Shown: positions 5,202 through 13,207 of the stretch, piece after piece
Numbering within the stretch: position 1 is the first letter of the stretch
Layout: every line of letters begins with the position of its first letter
From: Sphingomonadales bacterium UBA7473
GTDB taxonomy: Bacteria; Pseudomonadota; Alphaproteobacteria; Sphingomonadales; Sphingomonadaceae
Direction: 5' to 3'
NCBI GenBank assembly: GCA_002478575.1
Contig: DLOX01000051.1
Coordinates: 5,777-20,586, forward strand
Length of the DNA stretch: 14,810 nucleotides
Notes under the pieces: generated by a model
The model's database searches: none
Seen by the model: only the letters and a program-made list of their open reading frames with translations
What the model was told of the DNA's origin: nothing
Translations under genes and position numbers: made by a program

Positions 5202-5225
5202 CTGAGTTTATCGGAAATCAGTTTT
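5202..5225 (+). terminator. Possible weak terminator after rtcR
   Basis: CTGAGTTT and GAAATCAG pair with one mismatch around a four-base loop and are followed by TTTT, starting five bases after the rtcR stop. The stem is AT-rich, so termination would be weak. Confidence 0.4.
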
Positions 5226-5534
5226 GAAACACGGAGTGTCGATGAATTTCATCAAAAGACTATTGTGCAGCCGTCGGATGAAGCTGACGTTACGAACAAG
5301 CTAAACAAATGGCAGTTTTTGAACTCGCCACAAGGCCGATCGAACGGTCGCAGTGTTAGCGGAACAGGCCGACAGAAGGTTCGAAATGACAATTATGCGT
5401 TTCCCGCTAAGCAAAGGGTTTGCCCCTCTGCGCTTAAGATATTTCATACATGCCCGCTCAGCCAGCTCTGATGCCCCATTGATGCCCGGCCGAGATACGG
5501 GCCGCTCAACATTCGGTCTAAGTCATTGAAAAAA
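5226..5534. other. Gap of about 310 bases without a convincing gene
   Basis: This stretch lies between the rtcR terminator and the 3' end of tRNA-Thr. The only reading frame (about 68 codons from 5265, plus strand) has no Shine-Dalgarno, no recognisable domain and an unusual composition, so I do not call it. There is a small GCAAA-GGG-TTTGC palindrome near 5411 and a GCCCG/CGGGC palindrome near 5484-5503. A decayed gene or integration scar is possible, but I cannot recognise a parent. Confidence 0.5.
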
Positions 5535-5610
<76 letters not shown>

Positions 5611-5613
5611 CTT

Positions 5614-5630
5614 CGCTTTGCGTCAAAGCG
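5614..5630 (-). terminator. Palindrome between the DUF429-like gene and tRNA-Thr
   Basis: CGCTTTG-ACG-CAAAGCG gives a 7-bp hairpin about 20 bases after the stop of the upstream gene and just before the tRNA. There is no T-run, so intrinsic termination is doubtful. It may be a processing or stabilising structure. Confidence 0.3.
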
Positions 5631-5649
5631 TGCGGCACGCCCCTTAGCG

Positions 5650-6537
5650 CTAGTTGACCCCAAAGGTCCAGCCCTCTGTCGTCGCAATTTTTGGGGTGAG
5701 GCGCGTGGGGTTCCATAGTTCCGCTTGGTGAGCGGCTTGCCTGAGCCAAGCGGCGGTTAAAATCGCGTCGGTGGCGTGATCAGTGTAGCGCTGCAAAGGC
5801 GCATGTGGACGGGATTGGAATGCGGCTAAGGCTTGGTCTAGCATCTTGCCATCCAAAATCTTGCTCTTGCCTTTGGGGAGCACGCCCGAGGCGCGGGCGG
5901 CGATGCTGGTGTAAATTTCGACAAGGGCTGGGCCTCGTTTTGGCAAGGGATCAAAGGGCCAGAAGGGGATCGCTCCACCTATTCTGTTAAGCACCCTCAT
6001 GCCCGTCAAGCTGGATTTGCCGACCTGTGCCGCACCGACCAGATTGAAGCAGCTATAGGGATTGATGCCTGGAATTGCGGCTTGGCCCTTGGCCTCGCAT
6101 TCGCGCATCCGGCCCGCGCCGGGCTGAAACAGGTCCCCGCACGTGCCTTGCTTGCGGAAATGGCGGCTGACCTCGGGATGCTCGACAAAGCTGGTAACGG
6201 AGAGATGATCATCGGCCTGCGAATGATCATCGACCATAGCCCAAAGCGCTTTGGCATCGGCAGGGCTTTCTGCCCATGTTGGGAAATAAGCGTCCCGATC
6301 AACGAAGGGCAGCGAGGGAGAAAGATCCAGGCTGATGAGAATGCTTCGCTTCGCTTTGGCGGCTTCCAACAACCAGTCCAGCACCGCTTGGCGGGTCCAA
6401 TGCACGCCGGGAGGTGACACCAGGGTTGGGGCCTCTTCGCCCAGCTTGCAAACAGCAACTGCAATGCCCTTATGCCATTGTGATTTCGCGCCCGACCAAT
6501 CGATGACGGCAAATTCTTCGAACTGACGAAGTGTCAC
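5650..6537 (-). CDS. Unknown protein, possible DUF429 / RNase H-like fold
   Basis: A 295-residue protein I cannot assign with certainty. Near the start it has FAVIDWSGAK, a strand followed by Asp and a small-residue turn. Later come ISLDLSPSLPF and, near the C-terminus, DHATDAILTAAWLR. This spacing of acidic residues resembles the DUF429 family, thought to have an RNase H-like fold. That is inference from pattern only. No signal peptide or membrane segment is visible, so it is probably cytoplasmic. It starts with GTG at 6537, and GTGA overlaps the stop of the oxidoreductase gene upstream by four bases, so translation is probably coupled. The functional link between the two is unknown. Confidence 0.75.
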   Translation of the reverse strand: MTLRQFEEFAVIDWSGAKSQWHKGIAVAVCKLGEEAPTLVSPPGVHWTRQAVLDWLLEAAKAKRSILISLDLSPSLPFVDRDAYFPTWAESPADAKALWAMVDDHSQADDHLSVTSFVEHPEVSRHFRKQGTCGDLFQPGAGRMRECEAKGQAAIPGINPYSCFNLVGAAQVGKSSLTGMRVLNRIGGAIPFWPFDPLPKRGPALVEIYTSIAARASGVLPKGKSKILDGKMLDQALAAFQSRPHAPLQRYTDHATDAILTAAWLRQAAHQAELWNPTRLTPKIATTEGWTFGVN

Positions 6538-7517
6538 AGTGTCACAACGGCGCGGCCAATGACTTGGCGATTCTCAAGCGCCCGCAAAGCGTTGGCCGTG
6601 TCATCGAGGTCGAAGCGGTGAGAGACGTGGGGCCGCATCACCCCTTCTGCAGCGAGCTTGGTTAGCGCCACATCCGTCCGCGCAGCCAAGTCTGCATCGC
6701 GCCTACTGCTCTCGCCCGCACGCAGGCCAATCAGGCTATAGCCTTTGATCATCGCGTGATTGGCCGGGAAGCTTGGGATGGACCCGCTCGCAAAACCGAC
6801 AATCAGATAGCGCCCGCCATAGGCAATCGCGCGGGTTGCGGTGATTGCGAGATCGCCGCCGACCGGGTCATAGACGACATCAACGCCTGCACCACCAGTG
6901 AGCGCTTTGACGGTGGTTGCCAAATCCGGATCGGCGGGGTCAAGCACATGATCTGCTCCAGCCGCCGTCACTGCCGCGCGCTTTTCTGCCGTGGAGGCGG
7001 TCGCAACCACAATCGCGCCGCGATATTTGGCCAAGGTAACGGCTGCCATCCCAACACCGCCGCTGGCTCCTAAGATTAGGACATACTCTCCTGCTTTGAG
7101 GGCCGCTTTGTCATTGAGGGCATGCCACGCCGTGACCGCAGCGGCGCGCCAGCAAGCTCCTTCTTCAAAAGAGAGCGAAGGCGGCATGGCGCGAGCGCTG
7201 CTGGCGGGCACGACCATCTCCTCCGCCAACCCGCCGCCTTTGCCACCAGTCATCACGGCATCGCCAACGCTGAACGGAGAGCCTTCGCTGGCTTCCAAAA
7301 CCACGCCAGCGACTTCCATGCCCGGCACAAAAGGCGGTTCTGGGCGGAATTGATAGCGGCCATAGGTCATCAACAGATCAGGAAAGTTGAGGCCAGCGGC
7401 CTTGATACCAATCCGCATTTCGCCGGGTTTGAGCTCCACGCGGGGAAGGTCTTCGATTCTGATCGATTGAGGCCCGGTCAGGGCGGTGCAGACGGCGGCG
7501 CGATATGTGTTGGTCAT
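6534..7517 (-). CDS. NADPH:quinone oxidoreductase-like medium-chain dehydrogenase
   Basis: Member of the zeta-crystallin/quinone oxidoreductase branch of the medium-chain dehydrogenases, using NAD(P)H to reduce quinones or enoyl substrates. It is 327 residues long, as usual for the branch. The N-terminal GroES-like part contains GLNFPDLLMTYGRYQ and PPFVPGMEVAGVV. The Rossmann part has the nucleotide-binding loop GASGGVGMAAV, then AGADHVLDP and VDVVYDPVGGD. The cysteines and histidines of the structural zinc site are not present, as expected for this branch. The start is taken at ATG 7517 (MTNTYRAAV). A longer frame reaches 7595 but adds a sequence that overlaps an intergenic inverted repeat. 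The exact substrate cannot be told. It is followed by the coupled DUF429-like gene. Confidence 0.88.
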   Translation of the reverse strand: MTNTYRAAVCTALTGPQSIRIEDLPRVELKPGEMRIGIKAAGLNFPDLLMTYGRYQFRPEPPFVPGMEVAGVVLEASEGSPFSVGDAVMTGGKGGGLAEEMVVPASSARAMPPSLSFEEGACWRAAAVTAWHALNDKAALKAGEYVLILGASGGVGMAAVTLAKYRGAIVVATASTAEKRAAVTAAGADHVLDPADPDLATTVKALTGGAGVDVVYDPVGGDLAITATRAIAYGGRYLIVGFASGSIPSFPANHAMIKGYSLIGLRAGESSRRDADLAARTDVALTKLAAEGVMRPHVSHRFDLDDTANALRALENRQVIGRAVVTL

Positions 7518-7561
7518 CGCACATGAGCTGGCAGCAAAACCTGCCCACTGCAACTTTGTTT

Positions 7562-7651
7562 GTTTCACACTAAGGCACGAAGGAAAGAAGCGCACGAAGT
7601 GCTTTCAGTTCTTCTTCCTATCCTTCCTCCCATCGTGCCTTCGTGTGAAAC
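7562..7651. repeat. Long imperfect inverted repeat in a divergent intergenic region
   Basis: The outer arms GTTTCACACTAAGGCACGA and TCGTGCCTTCGTGTGAAAC pair over 19 positions with one mismatch. Inside, AGGAAAGAAG pairs with CTTCTTCCT apart from one extra A, and the tip GCACGAAGTGC is itself palindromic. The roughly 90 bases can thus form one long hairpin. It lies between the divergent oxidoreductase and cysteine synthase genes and is not a terminator for either. A dispersed palindromic element (REP or MITE-like) is likely. No transposase is present. Confidence 0.65.
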
Positions 7652-7717
7652 ATTTCTGCCCACCGACAAAAGCAACATAGTGTTGTGAATCAACCTTGCC
7701 CGCGTCTAAAGCAAAGC

Positions 7718-8707
7718 ATGGCTGCTATACACCACACGCTTTCACTGATCGGAAACACACCCCTCGTTCGCTTGGCGGGCCCAAGTGAGGCCAGTGGATG
7801 CGAAATTCTTGCCAAGTGCGAATATGCCAATCCGGGTGCCTCGGTGAAGGATCGCGCTGCGCTTTACATTGTTGAAGACGCCGAAAGCCGGGGGCTGCTG
7901 CAGCCCGGGGGCACGCTGGTTGAAGGTACGGCCGGAAATACCGGGATAGGCCTTGCGCTTGTCGCCAATGCCAAAGGTTATAAAACGATCATTGTCATGC
8001 CGGACACGCAAAGCCGCGAAAAGATGGACACGCTCCGTGCATTGGGGGCAGAGCTCGTGCTTGTACCCCCTGCGCCTTTCGCCAATCCCGGCCATTTTGT
8101 GCATACGTCTCGGCGGATTGCTGAAGAAACGTCGGGCGCGGTTTGGGCCAATCAGTTTGACAATATCGCCAATCGCAAAGCCCATATCTTGGGCACTGCC
8201 GAGGAAATCTGGGCGCAGACCGATGGCAAAGTCGATGGTTTCACCTGTGCCGCTGGCACTGGCGGCACAATTGCGGGCGTTGGCCTTGGCTTGAAAGCGA
8301 AATGCGACGATATCGTAATTGCCCTAACCGATCCACATGGTGCCGCGCTTTACAATCATTACGCCCATGGAGAGTTGAAAGCGGAAGGCACATCAGTTGC
8401 CGAAGGCATCGGCCAAGGCCGCATCACCGCCAATTTGGAAGGCGCGCCGATCGACACTCAATTCCGGATATCCGATCAAGAAGGCCTTTATTGGGTGGAG
8501 CGGCTGTTGAAGGAAGAAGGGCTTTGCCTTGGGCTTTCATCTGGCATCAATGTCGCGGGAGCCGTTGCGCTGGCGAAACAAATGGGGCCGGGCAAAACGG
8601 TTGTGACGATCCTGTGCGATACAGGGTTCCGCTATCTCTCGACGCTCTATGATCGGGAATGGTTAGAAGCGAAGGGCTTGCCTGTGTTTGACTGGCTTAA
8701 GGCCTAG
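7718..8707 (+). CDS. cysK: Cysteine synthase A (O-acetylserine sulfhydrylase)
   Basis: PLP enzyme making cysteine from O-acetylserine and sulfide in the cytoplasm. It has 329 residues. The start IHHTLSLIGNTPLVRLAG is typical, the PLP lysine is K44 in NPGASVKDRAAL, and the substrate loop is EGTAGNTGIGLA. The phosphate-binding glycine loop is AAGTGGTIAGV. GIGQGRITANLEG and GLCLGLSSGINVAGA are shared with alphaproteobacterial CysK proteins. EGTAGNTG in place of the enterobacterial TSGNTG form is usual for this branch. I choose ATG 7718. A GTG at 7685 would add 11 residues with no family support. Neither start has a strong Shine-Dalgarno. A cystathionine beta-synthase-like role is less likely at this length. 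Confidence 0.93.
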   Translation: MAAIHHTLSLIGNTPLVRLAGPSEASGCEILAKCEYANPGASVKDRAALYIVEDAESRGLLQPGGTLVEGTAGNTGIGLALVANAKGYKTIIVMPDTQSREKMDTLRALGAELVLVPPAPFANPGHFVHTSRRIAEETSGAVWANQFDNIANRKAHILGTAEEIWAQTDGKVDGFTCAAGTGGTIAGVGLGLKAKCDDIVIALTDPHGAALYNHYAHGELKAEGTSVAEGIGQGRITANLEGAPIDTQFRISDQEGLYWVERLLKEEGLCLGLSSGINVAGAVALAKQMGPGKTVVTILCDTGFRYLSTLYDREWLEAKGLPVFDWLKA

Positions 8708-8766
8708 AGCCTGATCGTCTTTCACAGAAGCGCTCTGCGCTTCCTCAAGGGCGTGAATCAGGCTCT
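8706..8766. terminator. Extended palindrome between convergent genes, possible two-way terminator
   Basis: AGAGCCTGAT (8706-8715) pairs perfectly with ATCAGGCTCT (8757-8766), TCAC pairs with GTGA inside, and GAAGCGC-TCT-GCGCTTC forms an inner hairpin. It begins at the cysK stop codon and ends 8 bases before the stop of the DUF2155 gene, between two convergent genes. It lacks a clear T-run, so it may instead be an extragenic palindromic repeat. Confidence 0.5.
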
Positions 8767-8774
8767 GGTTCAGG

Positions 8775-9380
8775 TTAAGCTTCAGTATCGCGGCTTGATT
8801 TCGCCTTTGGCTCTTGCCCGCCGCGAATGATGATCGTCTCTGGCCCCATGTCTGGATGCTTCATCTGGCATTCTTTGGCCCACACATCATAGATGGGATG
8901 TTCCACCACGTTTAACGACGGCGTTTCTTTATAGACCCAGCCTGAGAAATAGCGCCGCCATTTCTTGTCTGTATCATTGACGAGCAGTTGAACGAAAGCG
9001 CCGGTGAGTTGTTCGCTTTCCCAAGGCGCGGTCTTCTCGCACGCCCGAACGCGGACAACAACATCACCGATTCGCACGGCTTGGCCAGGCTTCAAGGTAA
9101 GATCGCGCCACAGGCCATTGCGCTTGTTCAGCAGACCCACAACGGCAACGCGCTCTGCCATGGGCGTGCCTTTGGACGTCGGATTAAAGGCTTTGGGCTT
9201 TGGAGCACCATTTCCATTGGCCTTAGGCTCAGTCGCGGGCTTTGGAGCTGCCTGCGACGGCTCCGCATCAGAATCTTGCTTTTCAGAGCCTGTCACAATC
9301 TGGCGCACAGCAGGTGTCGCCTGCAAGGCAGCGACTCCAAGGATCGCGGCCCCACCCGCAAAGATCAGCGCCTTTTTCAC
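8775..9380 (-). CDS. DUF2155-family protein, secreted or membrane-anchored
   Basis: A 201-residue protein of the DUF2155 family found in alphaproteobacteria, function unknown. It starts with a signal or anchor segment (KKALIFAGGAAILGVAAL), followed by a Pro/Lys/Ala-rich linker (about residues 30-70). The conserved domain carries VVGLLNKRNGLWRDLTLKPG, VRVRACEKTAPWE, FSGWVYKETPSLNVVEHPIYDVW and a pair of cysteines (RACEK and AKECQ). The start is taken as GTG 9380: GGAG lies five bases upstream, and the GTG overlaps the TGA of the NDUFA12 gene (GTGA), a sign of coupling. An ATG at 9398 has no Shine-Dalgarno. The linkage to a complex I assembly-type protein is suggestive but does not define its role. 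Confidence 0.88.
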   Translation of the reverse strand: MKKALIFAGGAAILGVAALQATPAVRQIVTGSEKQDSDAEPSQAAPKPATEPKANGNGAPKPKAFNPTSKGTPMAERVAVVGLLNKRNGLWRDLTLKPGQAVRIGDVVVRVRACEKTAPWESEQLTGAFVQLLVNDTDKKWRRYFSGWVYKETPSLNVVEHPIYDVWAKECQMKHPDMGPETIIIRGGQEPKAKSSRDTEA

Positions 9381-9775
9381 GCTTGCTCCGGGCTCCATGC
9401 CACATAGTCGCCGGTCGCCCGTGCACGCGTAATACCAGCCCCTTCAGCGCCTTTCGGGCGATAGGCTTGCTCGGTTCCAGTCATATTGGGCGTCGGTTCC
9501 GCAATCCAAGCGCGCGCGGGCGGAAGCGACTTGTCCGGCACATCAGCCAGCTGATGGTGAAGCCAGCCATGCCATTCGGGCGGAACGCGGCTGGCATCAT
9601 TCTGACCGGCATAGACTACCCAGCGGCGCTTGAACGGGCCGTCCGCAGACTTGGCTTCATAATAGCGATTGCCTTGCGCATCATCGCCCATAGCCACGCC
9701 ATTGCGCTGCGTGTTAACCCAAGTGCCGAAGGTCGCGCCTTCCCACCATGTAAAGATATTTTTGAACACACCCAT
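9377..9775 (-). CDS. NDUFA12-family NADH:ubiquinone oxidoreductase 17.2-kDa subunit homolog
   Basis: Homolog of the mitochondrial complex I accessory subunit NDUFA12 (B17.2), also present in alphaproteobacterial complex I. It has 132 residues from ATG 9775. Family features are the opening GVFKNIFTWWEGATFGTW, then GNRYYEAK, RRWVVYAGQNDASRVPPEWHGWLHH and a C-terminal WIAEPTPNMTGTEQAYRP. A TTG at 9826 would extend the frame by 17 residues without family match. Its stop overlaps the start of the DUF2155 gene. It should sit on the peripheral arm of complex I at the inner membrane. The complex I genes themselves are not in the window. Confidence 0.93.
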   Translation of the reverse strand: MGVFKNIFTWWEGATFGTWVNTQRNGVAMGDDAQGNRYYEAKSADGPFKRRWVVYAGQNDASRVPPEWHGWLHHQLADVPDKSLPPARAWIAEPTPNMTGTEQAYRPKGAEGAGITRARATGDYVAWSPEQA

Positions 9776-9831
9776 GCGGGCTCGATTAGGCGCTTTGCGT
9801 GATGGGCGCAAGACGAACTGCGCCAAAGGGC

Positions 9832-10317
9832 TTAGCCTTTTGGATCACTCCAGATGACGAGATCGCCTTCGAGAATGCCTTGTTTAGCAGCTTCTCCTCC
9901 GGCCAATTCAAGCACCGCAGCAACAGGCTCACCTGACCTAACAGGCTCAAGCGAGTGAGGAACCGCTTCAGGCGCGATCCGGGCAATCGTCCCGTCTTTG
10001 CGGACGAAGATGATATCGAGCGGGATGAGCGTGTTCTTCATCCAGAAGCTGGCTTCTCGAATCGGGTTGAGCGGAAAGATCATGCCGCGGTCTGACGCCA
10101 TGCTTTGGCGAAACATCATGCCGCGTTGCTGTTCCTCAAAGGTGCGCGCGATCTCCACTTGGAAATTGCGGTCGCCTTGTGTTGTTTTGATCGAAAGCTT
10201 CGCCACATCCAAATTGCTGTTAACTTCGCCCGATTGGGCTTGGGTGCAACTTGGCAACATCGGAACCGCGAAGCACAGGGTCAGAGCCACCAAAGATCGA
10301 CGCAGACCGAGCTTCAT
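9832..10317 (-). CDS. DUF192 family lipoprotein
   Basis: A 161-residue DUF192 protein. It has a signal sequence (MKLGLRRSLVALTLCFAVP) ending in a lipobox-like LPSC, so it is probably a lipoprotein with lipidated Cys24. The mature part shows the family pattern of FEEQQRGMMFRQSM, GMIFPLN, ASFWMKNTLIPLDIIFV, ELAGGEAAKQGI and a final GDLVIW. The family's role is not established. The start ATG overlaps the stop of the preceding CSD gene (ATGA), so the two are coupled. GAGG lies about ten bases upstream. Confidence 0.92.
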   Translation of the reverse strand: MKLGLRRSLVALTLCFAVPMLPSCTQAQSGEVNSNLDVAKLSIKTTQGDRNFQVEIARTFEEQQRGMMFRQSMASDRGMIFPLNPIREASFWMKNTLIPLDIIFVRKDGTIARIAPEAVPHSLEPVRSGEPVAAVLELAGGEAAKQGILEGDLVIWSDPKG

Positions 10318-10862
10318 TTCACCGACACCTCAACAGCAAGCAGGCCGCGTTCAGTCTGCGCAATGCGGGCCAAGAATTGATCCTCAGGCATCGCGTCATG
10401 AATTCCGGCTTTGCGAAGCGTTTCCATATGCACAAACACATCTGTATCGTCATTGGTGCGATTGAGGAAGCCATAGCCTTTCAATCGATTGAACCATTTC
10501 ACGCTGACATGTTCAAACGCTGCGTCTTGTCCATCAGCATCTCTTGCTGCTGGGGTCGCTCGCTTTCGGGTCGGCCGCGCATCAAGATCAAGCCCTGTCG
10601 CTTCGCTTAGGTCAAAGCTTATGACGCTCGTGGCTTGTTGCCCGCGATCAGCGTTGATCACTTCACATTCTACCGTAGCACCCTCTGGCAACATCCTCCG
10701 GCCATGGTCGCGCAAAAGTGAAAAATGGATCAGCACATCTCCACTGCCATCATCCGCGACCATGAAGCCAAAGCCGCGCGTGGCATCAAACCATTTAACG
10801 GTGCCTGTTTTGACAACCGAAGGGGAGGGAGTCCCAGTGCCGGTCGTGCTTCGATCTTCCAT
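10314..10862 (-). CDS. Tandem cold-shock-domain protein
   Basis: A 182-residue protein with two cold-shock domains, which bind single-stranded RNA or DNA. Domain 1 begins KTGTVKWFDATRGFGFM, with the RNP2-like VLIHFSLL. Domain 2 is VSVKWFNRLKGYGFL, with VFVHMETL. A Ser/Thr-rich start and an Arg/Ala-rich linker (about residues 90-115) surround them. Two-domain forms of this length are common in alphaproteobacteria. They probably act in RNA chaperoning or growth-phase control rather than as simple CspA. ATG 10862 is preferred (GGGG just upstream). A GTG at 10919 would add 19 residues. The stop overlaps the start of the DUF192 gene. Confidence 0.9.
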   Translation of the reverse strand: MEDRSTTGTGTPSPSVVKTGTVKWFDATRGFGFMVADDGSGDVLIHFSLLRDHGRRMLPEGATVECEVINADRGQQATSVISFDLSEATGLDLDARPTRKRATPAARDADGQDAAFEHVSVKWFNRLKGYGFLNRTNDDTDVFVHMETLRKAGIHDAMPEDQFLARIAQTERGLLAVEVSVK

Positions 10863-10985
10863 ACGCCCCGCAACACTTTCACTACGAAGGAGGTGCAAGG
10901 GCGTAACTGGCGCACTCACACCATCAATATACTATCGCGACCCTGTTTGTAGATTATGGGCATTGGCCCCTTAAATTTCAACTGC

Positions 10986-11525
10986 TTAGATCATTGTCGT
11001 GTAAAATAGACTATCTGCGGTGTCAGGATCCGGCAACTGTATGATTTGCCGAATGATATCAGGCGCATGGCCACCCCGTGCCATAGCACCCCACCAGCGC
11101 GCGACAGTCTTTGGCTCATGGCCAGCCGATCCGTAAGGGCCAATCCTTTTCCGCTTTGCAAACATGAGGCCCCGAAGAAGCGCTTCTTCCTGCGATGTGT
11201 CGAGCAGCGGGGCCGCAATTTCTTCGGATATGCCAGCAGCCTTCAGCGACATTTTAATGCGAGATTGGCCCAACCCCTTTCGGCCCAAGCCTGCGGCTTT
11301 GCTTTCAGCATAAAGCGAATCATTCACATAACCGAGGGCTGCGCAGTCTGCCGCCACCTTTGCAGGGTCCAGCTCCTGACCATCGGCGATGCCACGTTCG
11401 CGGATTTTTCGGATCAAATATTGCCTGAGTTTGGCCTCAGTCGTTGCGTATCGACCCGTATAGTGAATCGCCAAATCGCGAAGGCGCTGCGCCGTCATGG
11501 GCGGAGGCGGTAACTTTCTGGCCAT
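10986..11525 (-). CDS. recX: RecX-family regulatory protein
   Basis: A 179-residue protein of the RecX family, which binds RecA filaments and limits recombinase activity. It is all-helical with the three-helix repeat pattern: LRDLAIHYTGRYATTEAKLRQYLIRKI, then DCAALGYVNDSLYAESKAAGLGRKGLGQSRIKMSLKAAGI, both family hallmarks. The C-terminal third (RKRIGPYG, ARWWGAMARGGHAPDIIRQII) has the usual third repeat. recA is not next to it. It is divergent from guaA with 84 bases between the chosen starts. ATG 11525 has no good Shine-Dalgarno, and ATG 11498 is an alternative. In the related genus groups this gene is often annotated as RecX-like and is not tested. Confidence 0.85.
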   Translation of the reverse strand: MARKLPPPPMTAQRLRDLAIHYTGRYATTEAKLRQYLIRKIRERGIADGQELDPAKVAADCAALGYVNDSLYAESKAAGLGRKGLGQSRIKMSLKAAGISEEIAAPLLDTSQEEALLRGLMFAKRKRIGPYGSAGHEPKTVARWWGAMARGGHAPDIIRQIIQLPDPDTADSLFYTTMI

Positions 11526-11609
11526 GGATTGAAGTTTAATCCTTTGCCTTCGAGCCGCAAGAGCTGTTCCGCGCTGGACTCAAACCGGCCTCAACTCTAT
11601 CGGCTCGCC

Positions 11610-13184
11610 ATGACTGATCTATCATCGCCCGCGCCTCACCCCGATTCCATCCTGATCATTGATTTCGGGAGCCAAGTGACTCAGCTGATCGCACGGCGCG
11701 TGCGCGAAGCGGGCGTCTATAGCGAGATTGCGCCCTTCAATTCCGCTGAAGAAGCCTTCCTTCGGATGAAGCCCAAAGGCGTGATCCTCTCAGGCGGCCC
11801 GGCTTCTGTCACTGAAGACGGCAGCCCGCGCGCGCCGCAGGTCGTTTTTGACAGCGGTCTTCCCATTCTCGCCATTTGCTACGGCCAGCAGACGCTTTGC
11901 ACGCAGCTCGGTGGCGTCGTCGAAGGCGGCCATGCCGCTGAATTTGGTCGGGCCGATGTTGAGATTCACAAATCCAGCCCGCTGTTTGAAGGTTTTTGGC
12001 AGGTTGGGCAGAAATACCCCGTCTGGATGAGCCACGGCGACCGGGTTACCGTTGCGCCTGAAGGCTTTGAGGTCATCGGCACATCGCCCAACGCGCCGTT
12101 TGCGATCTGCGTGAATGAAGCACGGCGCTATTACACGACGATGTTCCATCCCGAAGTGGTCCATACGCCGGATGGGGCAAAACTGCTTTCTAACTTCGTG
12201 CACAAAATCTGCGGTCTTGCTGGCGATTGGACCATGGCTGAGTTCCGCTCGACCAAGATTGCCGAAATAAGGGCTCAAGTTGGCACCGGACGTGTGATCT
12301 GCGGCTTATCGGGTGGCGTAGATTCATCCGTCGCCGCCATCCTGATCCATGAAGCGGTGGGCGACCAATTGACCTGCGTCTTTGTGGACCATGGCTTGCT
12401 GCGGCTCAATGAGCGGGAACAGGTCGAAACGCTGTTCCGCGATCATTACAATATCCCCCTGATACATGCCGATGAGAGCGGGCGTTTCATGGGCGCGCTG
12501 GCGGGCGTCACCGATCCTGAAACCAAGCGGAAAACCATTGGCAAGCTTTTCATTGATGTCTTTGAAGAAAAAGCAAAATCTGTGGGTGGCGCAAAGTTTC
12601 TGGCGCAAGGCACACTTTATCCTGATGTCATCGAAAGCGTGTCTTTTGATGGTGGGCCATCTGTCACTATCAAAAGCCATCACAATGTGGGTGGTCTGCC
12701 AGAGCGGATGGATTTGAAACTGGTGGAGCCGTTGCGCGATTTGTTCAAGGATGAAGTGCGCGCGCTTGGGCGTGAGCTTGGCTTAAACGAAGCGTTTGTG
12801 GGTCGTCATCCGTTTCCAGGGCCTGGCCTTGCCATTCGGATTCCTGGCGAGATTACGCAGGAAAAAGCCGATATCCTGCGACAAGCAGACGCCATCTATT
12901 TAGAAGAATTGCGCGGCAATGGACTTTATGATGTCATTTGGCAAGCATTTGCCGTGTTGCTGCCCGTCAAAACAGTAGGTGTCATGGGCGATCACCGCAC
13001 CTATGACCATGTGTGCGCGTTGCGCGCCGTGACCAGTACAGACGGTATGACAGCGGACTTTTTCCCCTTTGACATGGCATTTTTGGGCCGTGTGGCAACC
13101 CGCATTGTGAACGAAGTCAAAGGCATCAATCGCGTGGTCTATGACATCACGAGCAAACCACCTGGCACGATTGAGTGGGAATAG
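11610..13184 (+). CDS. guaA: GMP synthase (glutamine-hydrolysing)
   Basis: Converts XMP, ATP and glutamine to GMP in the cytoplasm, the last step of GMP synthesis. It has 524 residues, the usual length. The N-terminal class I glutamine amidotransferase has Cys90 in ILAICYGQQ, with His180 and Glu182 in FHPEV. The ATP pyrophosphatase domain has the P-loop SGGVDSS (234-240). The C-terminal dimerisation domain has GRHPFPGPGLAIRI and the final SKPPGTIEWE, where the family tail is strongly conserved. ATG 11610 (MTDLSSPAPHPDSILIIDFGSQ) is chosen. A TTG 27 codons earlier has no family support. The Shine-Dalgarno is weak. It converges on the carboxypeptidase gene. Confidence 0.98.
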   Translation: MTDLSSPAPHPDSILIIDFGSQVTQLIARRVREAGVYSEIAPFNSAEEAFLRMKPKGVILSGGPASVTEDGSPRAPQVVFDSGLPILAICYGQQTLCTQLGGVVEGGHAAEFGRADVEIHKSSPLFEGFWQVGQKYPVWMSHGDRVTVAPEGFEVIGTSPNAPFAICVNEARRYYTTMFHPEVVHTPDGAKLLSNFVHKICGLAGDWTMAEFRSTKIAEIRAQVGTGRVICGLSGGVDSSVAAILIHEAVGDQLTCVFVDHGLLRLNEREQVETLFRDHYNIPLIHADESGRFMGALAGVTDPETKRKTIGKLFIDVFEEKAKSVGGAKFLAQGTLYPDVIESVSFDGGPSVTIKSHHNVGGLPERMDLKLVEPLRDLFKDEVRALGRELGLNEAFVGRHPFPGPGLAIRIPGEITQEKADILRQADAIYLEELRGNGLYDVIWQAFAVLLPVKTVGVMGDHRTYDHVCALRAVTSTDGMTADFFPFDMAFLGRVATRIVNEVKGINRVVYDITSKPPGTIEWE

Positions 13185-13187
13185 CTT

Positions 13188-13200
13188 AACGACGCTCGTT
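13188..13200. terminator. Small palindrome between convergent guaA and the carboxypeptidase gene
   Basis: AACGA-CGC-TCGTT forms a 5-bp stem in the 23-base gap between two convergent stop codons. It is short and has no T-run. It is listed only because it occupies the place where a two-way terminator would be expected. Confidence 0.2.
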
Positions 13201-13207
13201 GCGCGAT

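Noticed and set aside
5265..5471. 68-codon plus-strand frame after rtcR
   Set aside because: It has no ribosome-binding site, no domain, and lies in sequence that looks non-coding. There is not enough evidence for a gene.
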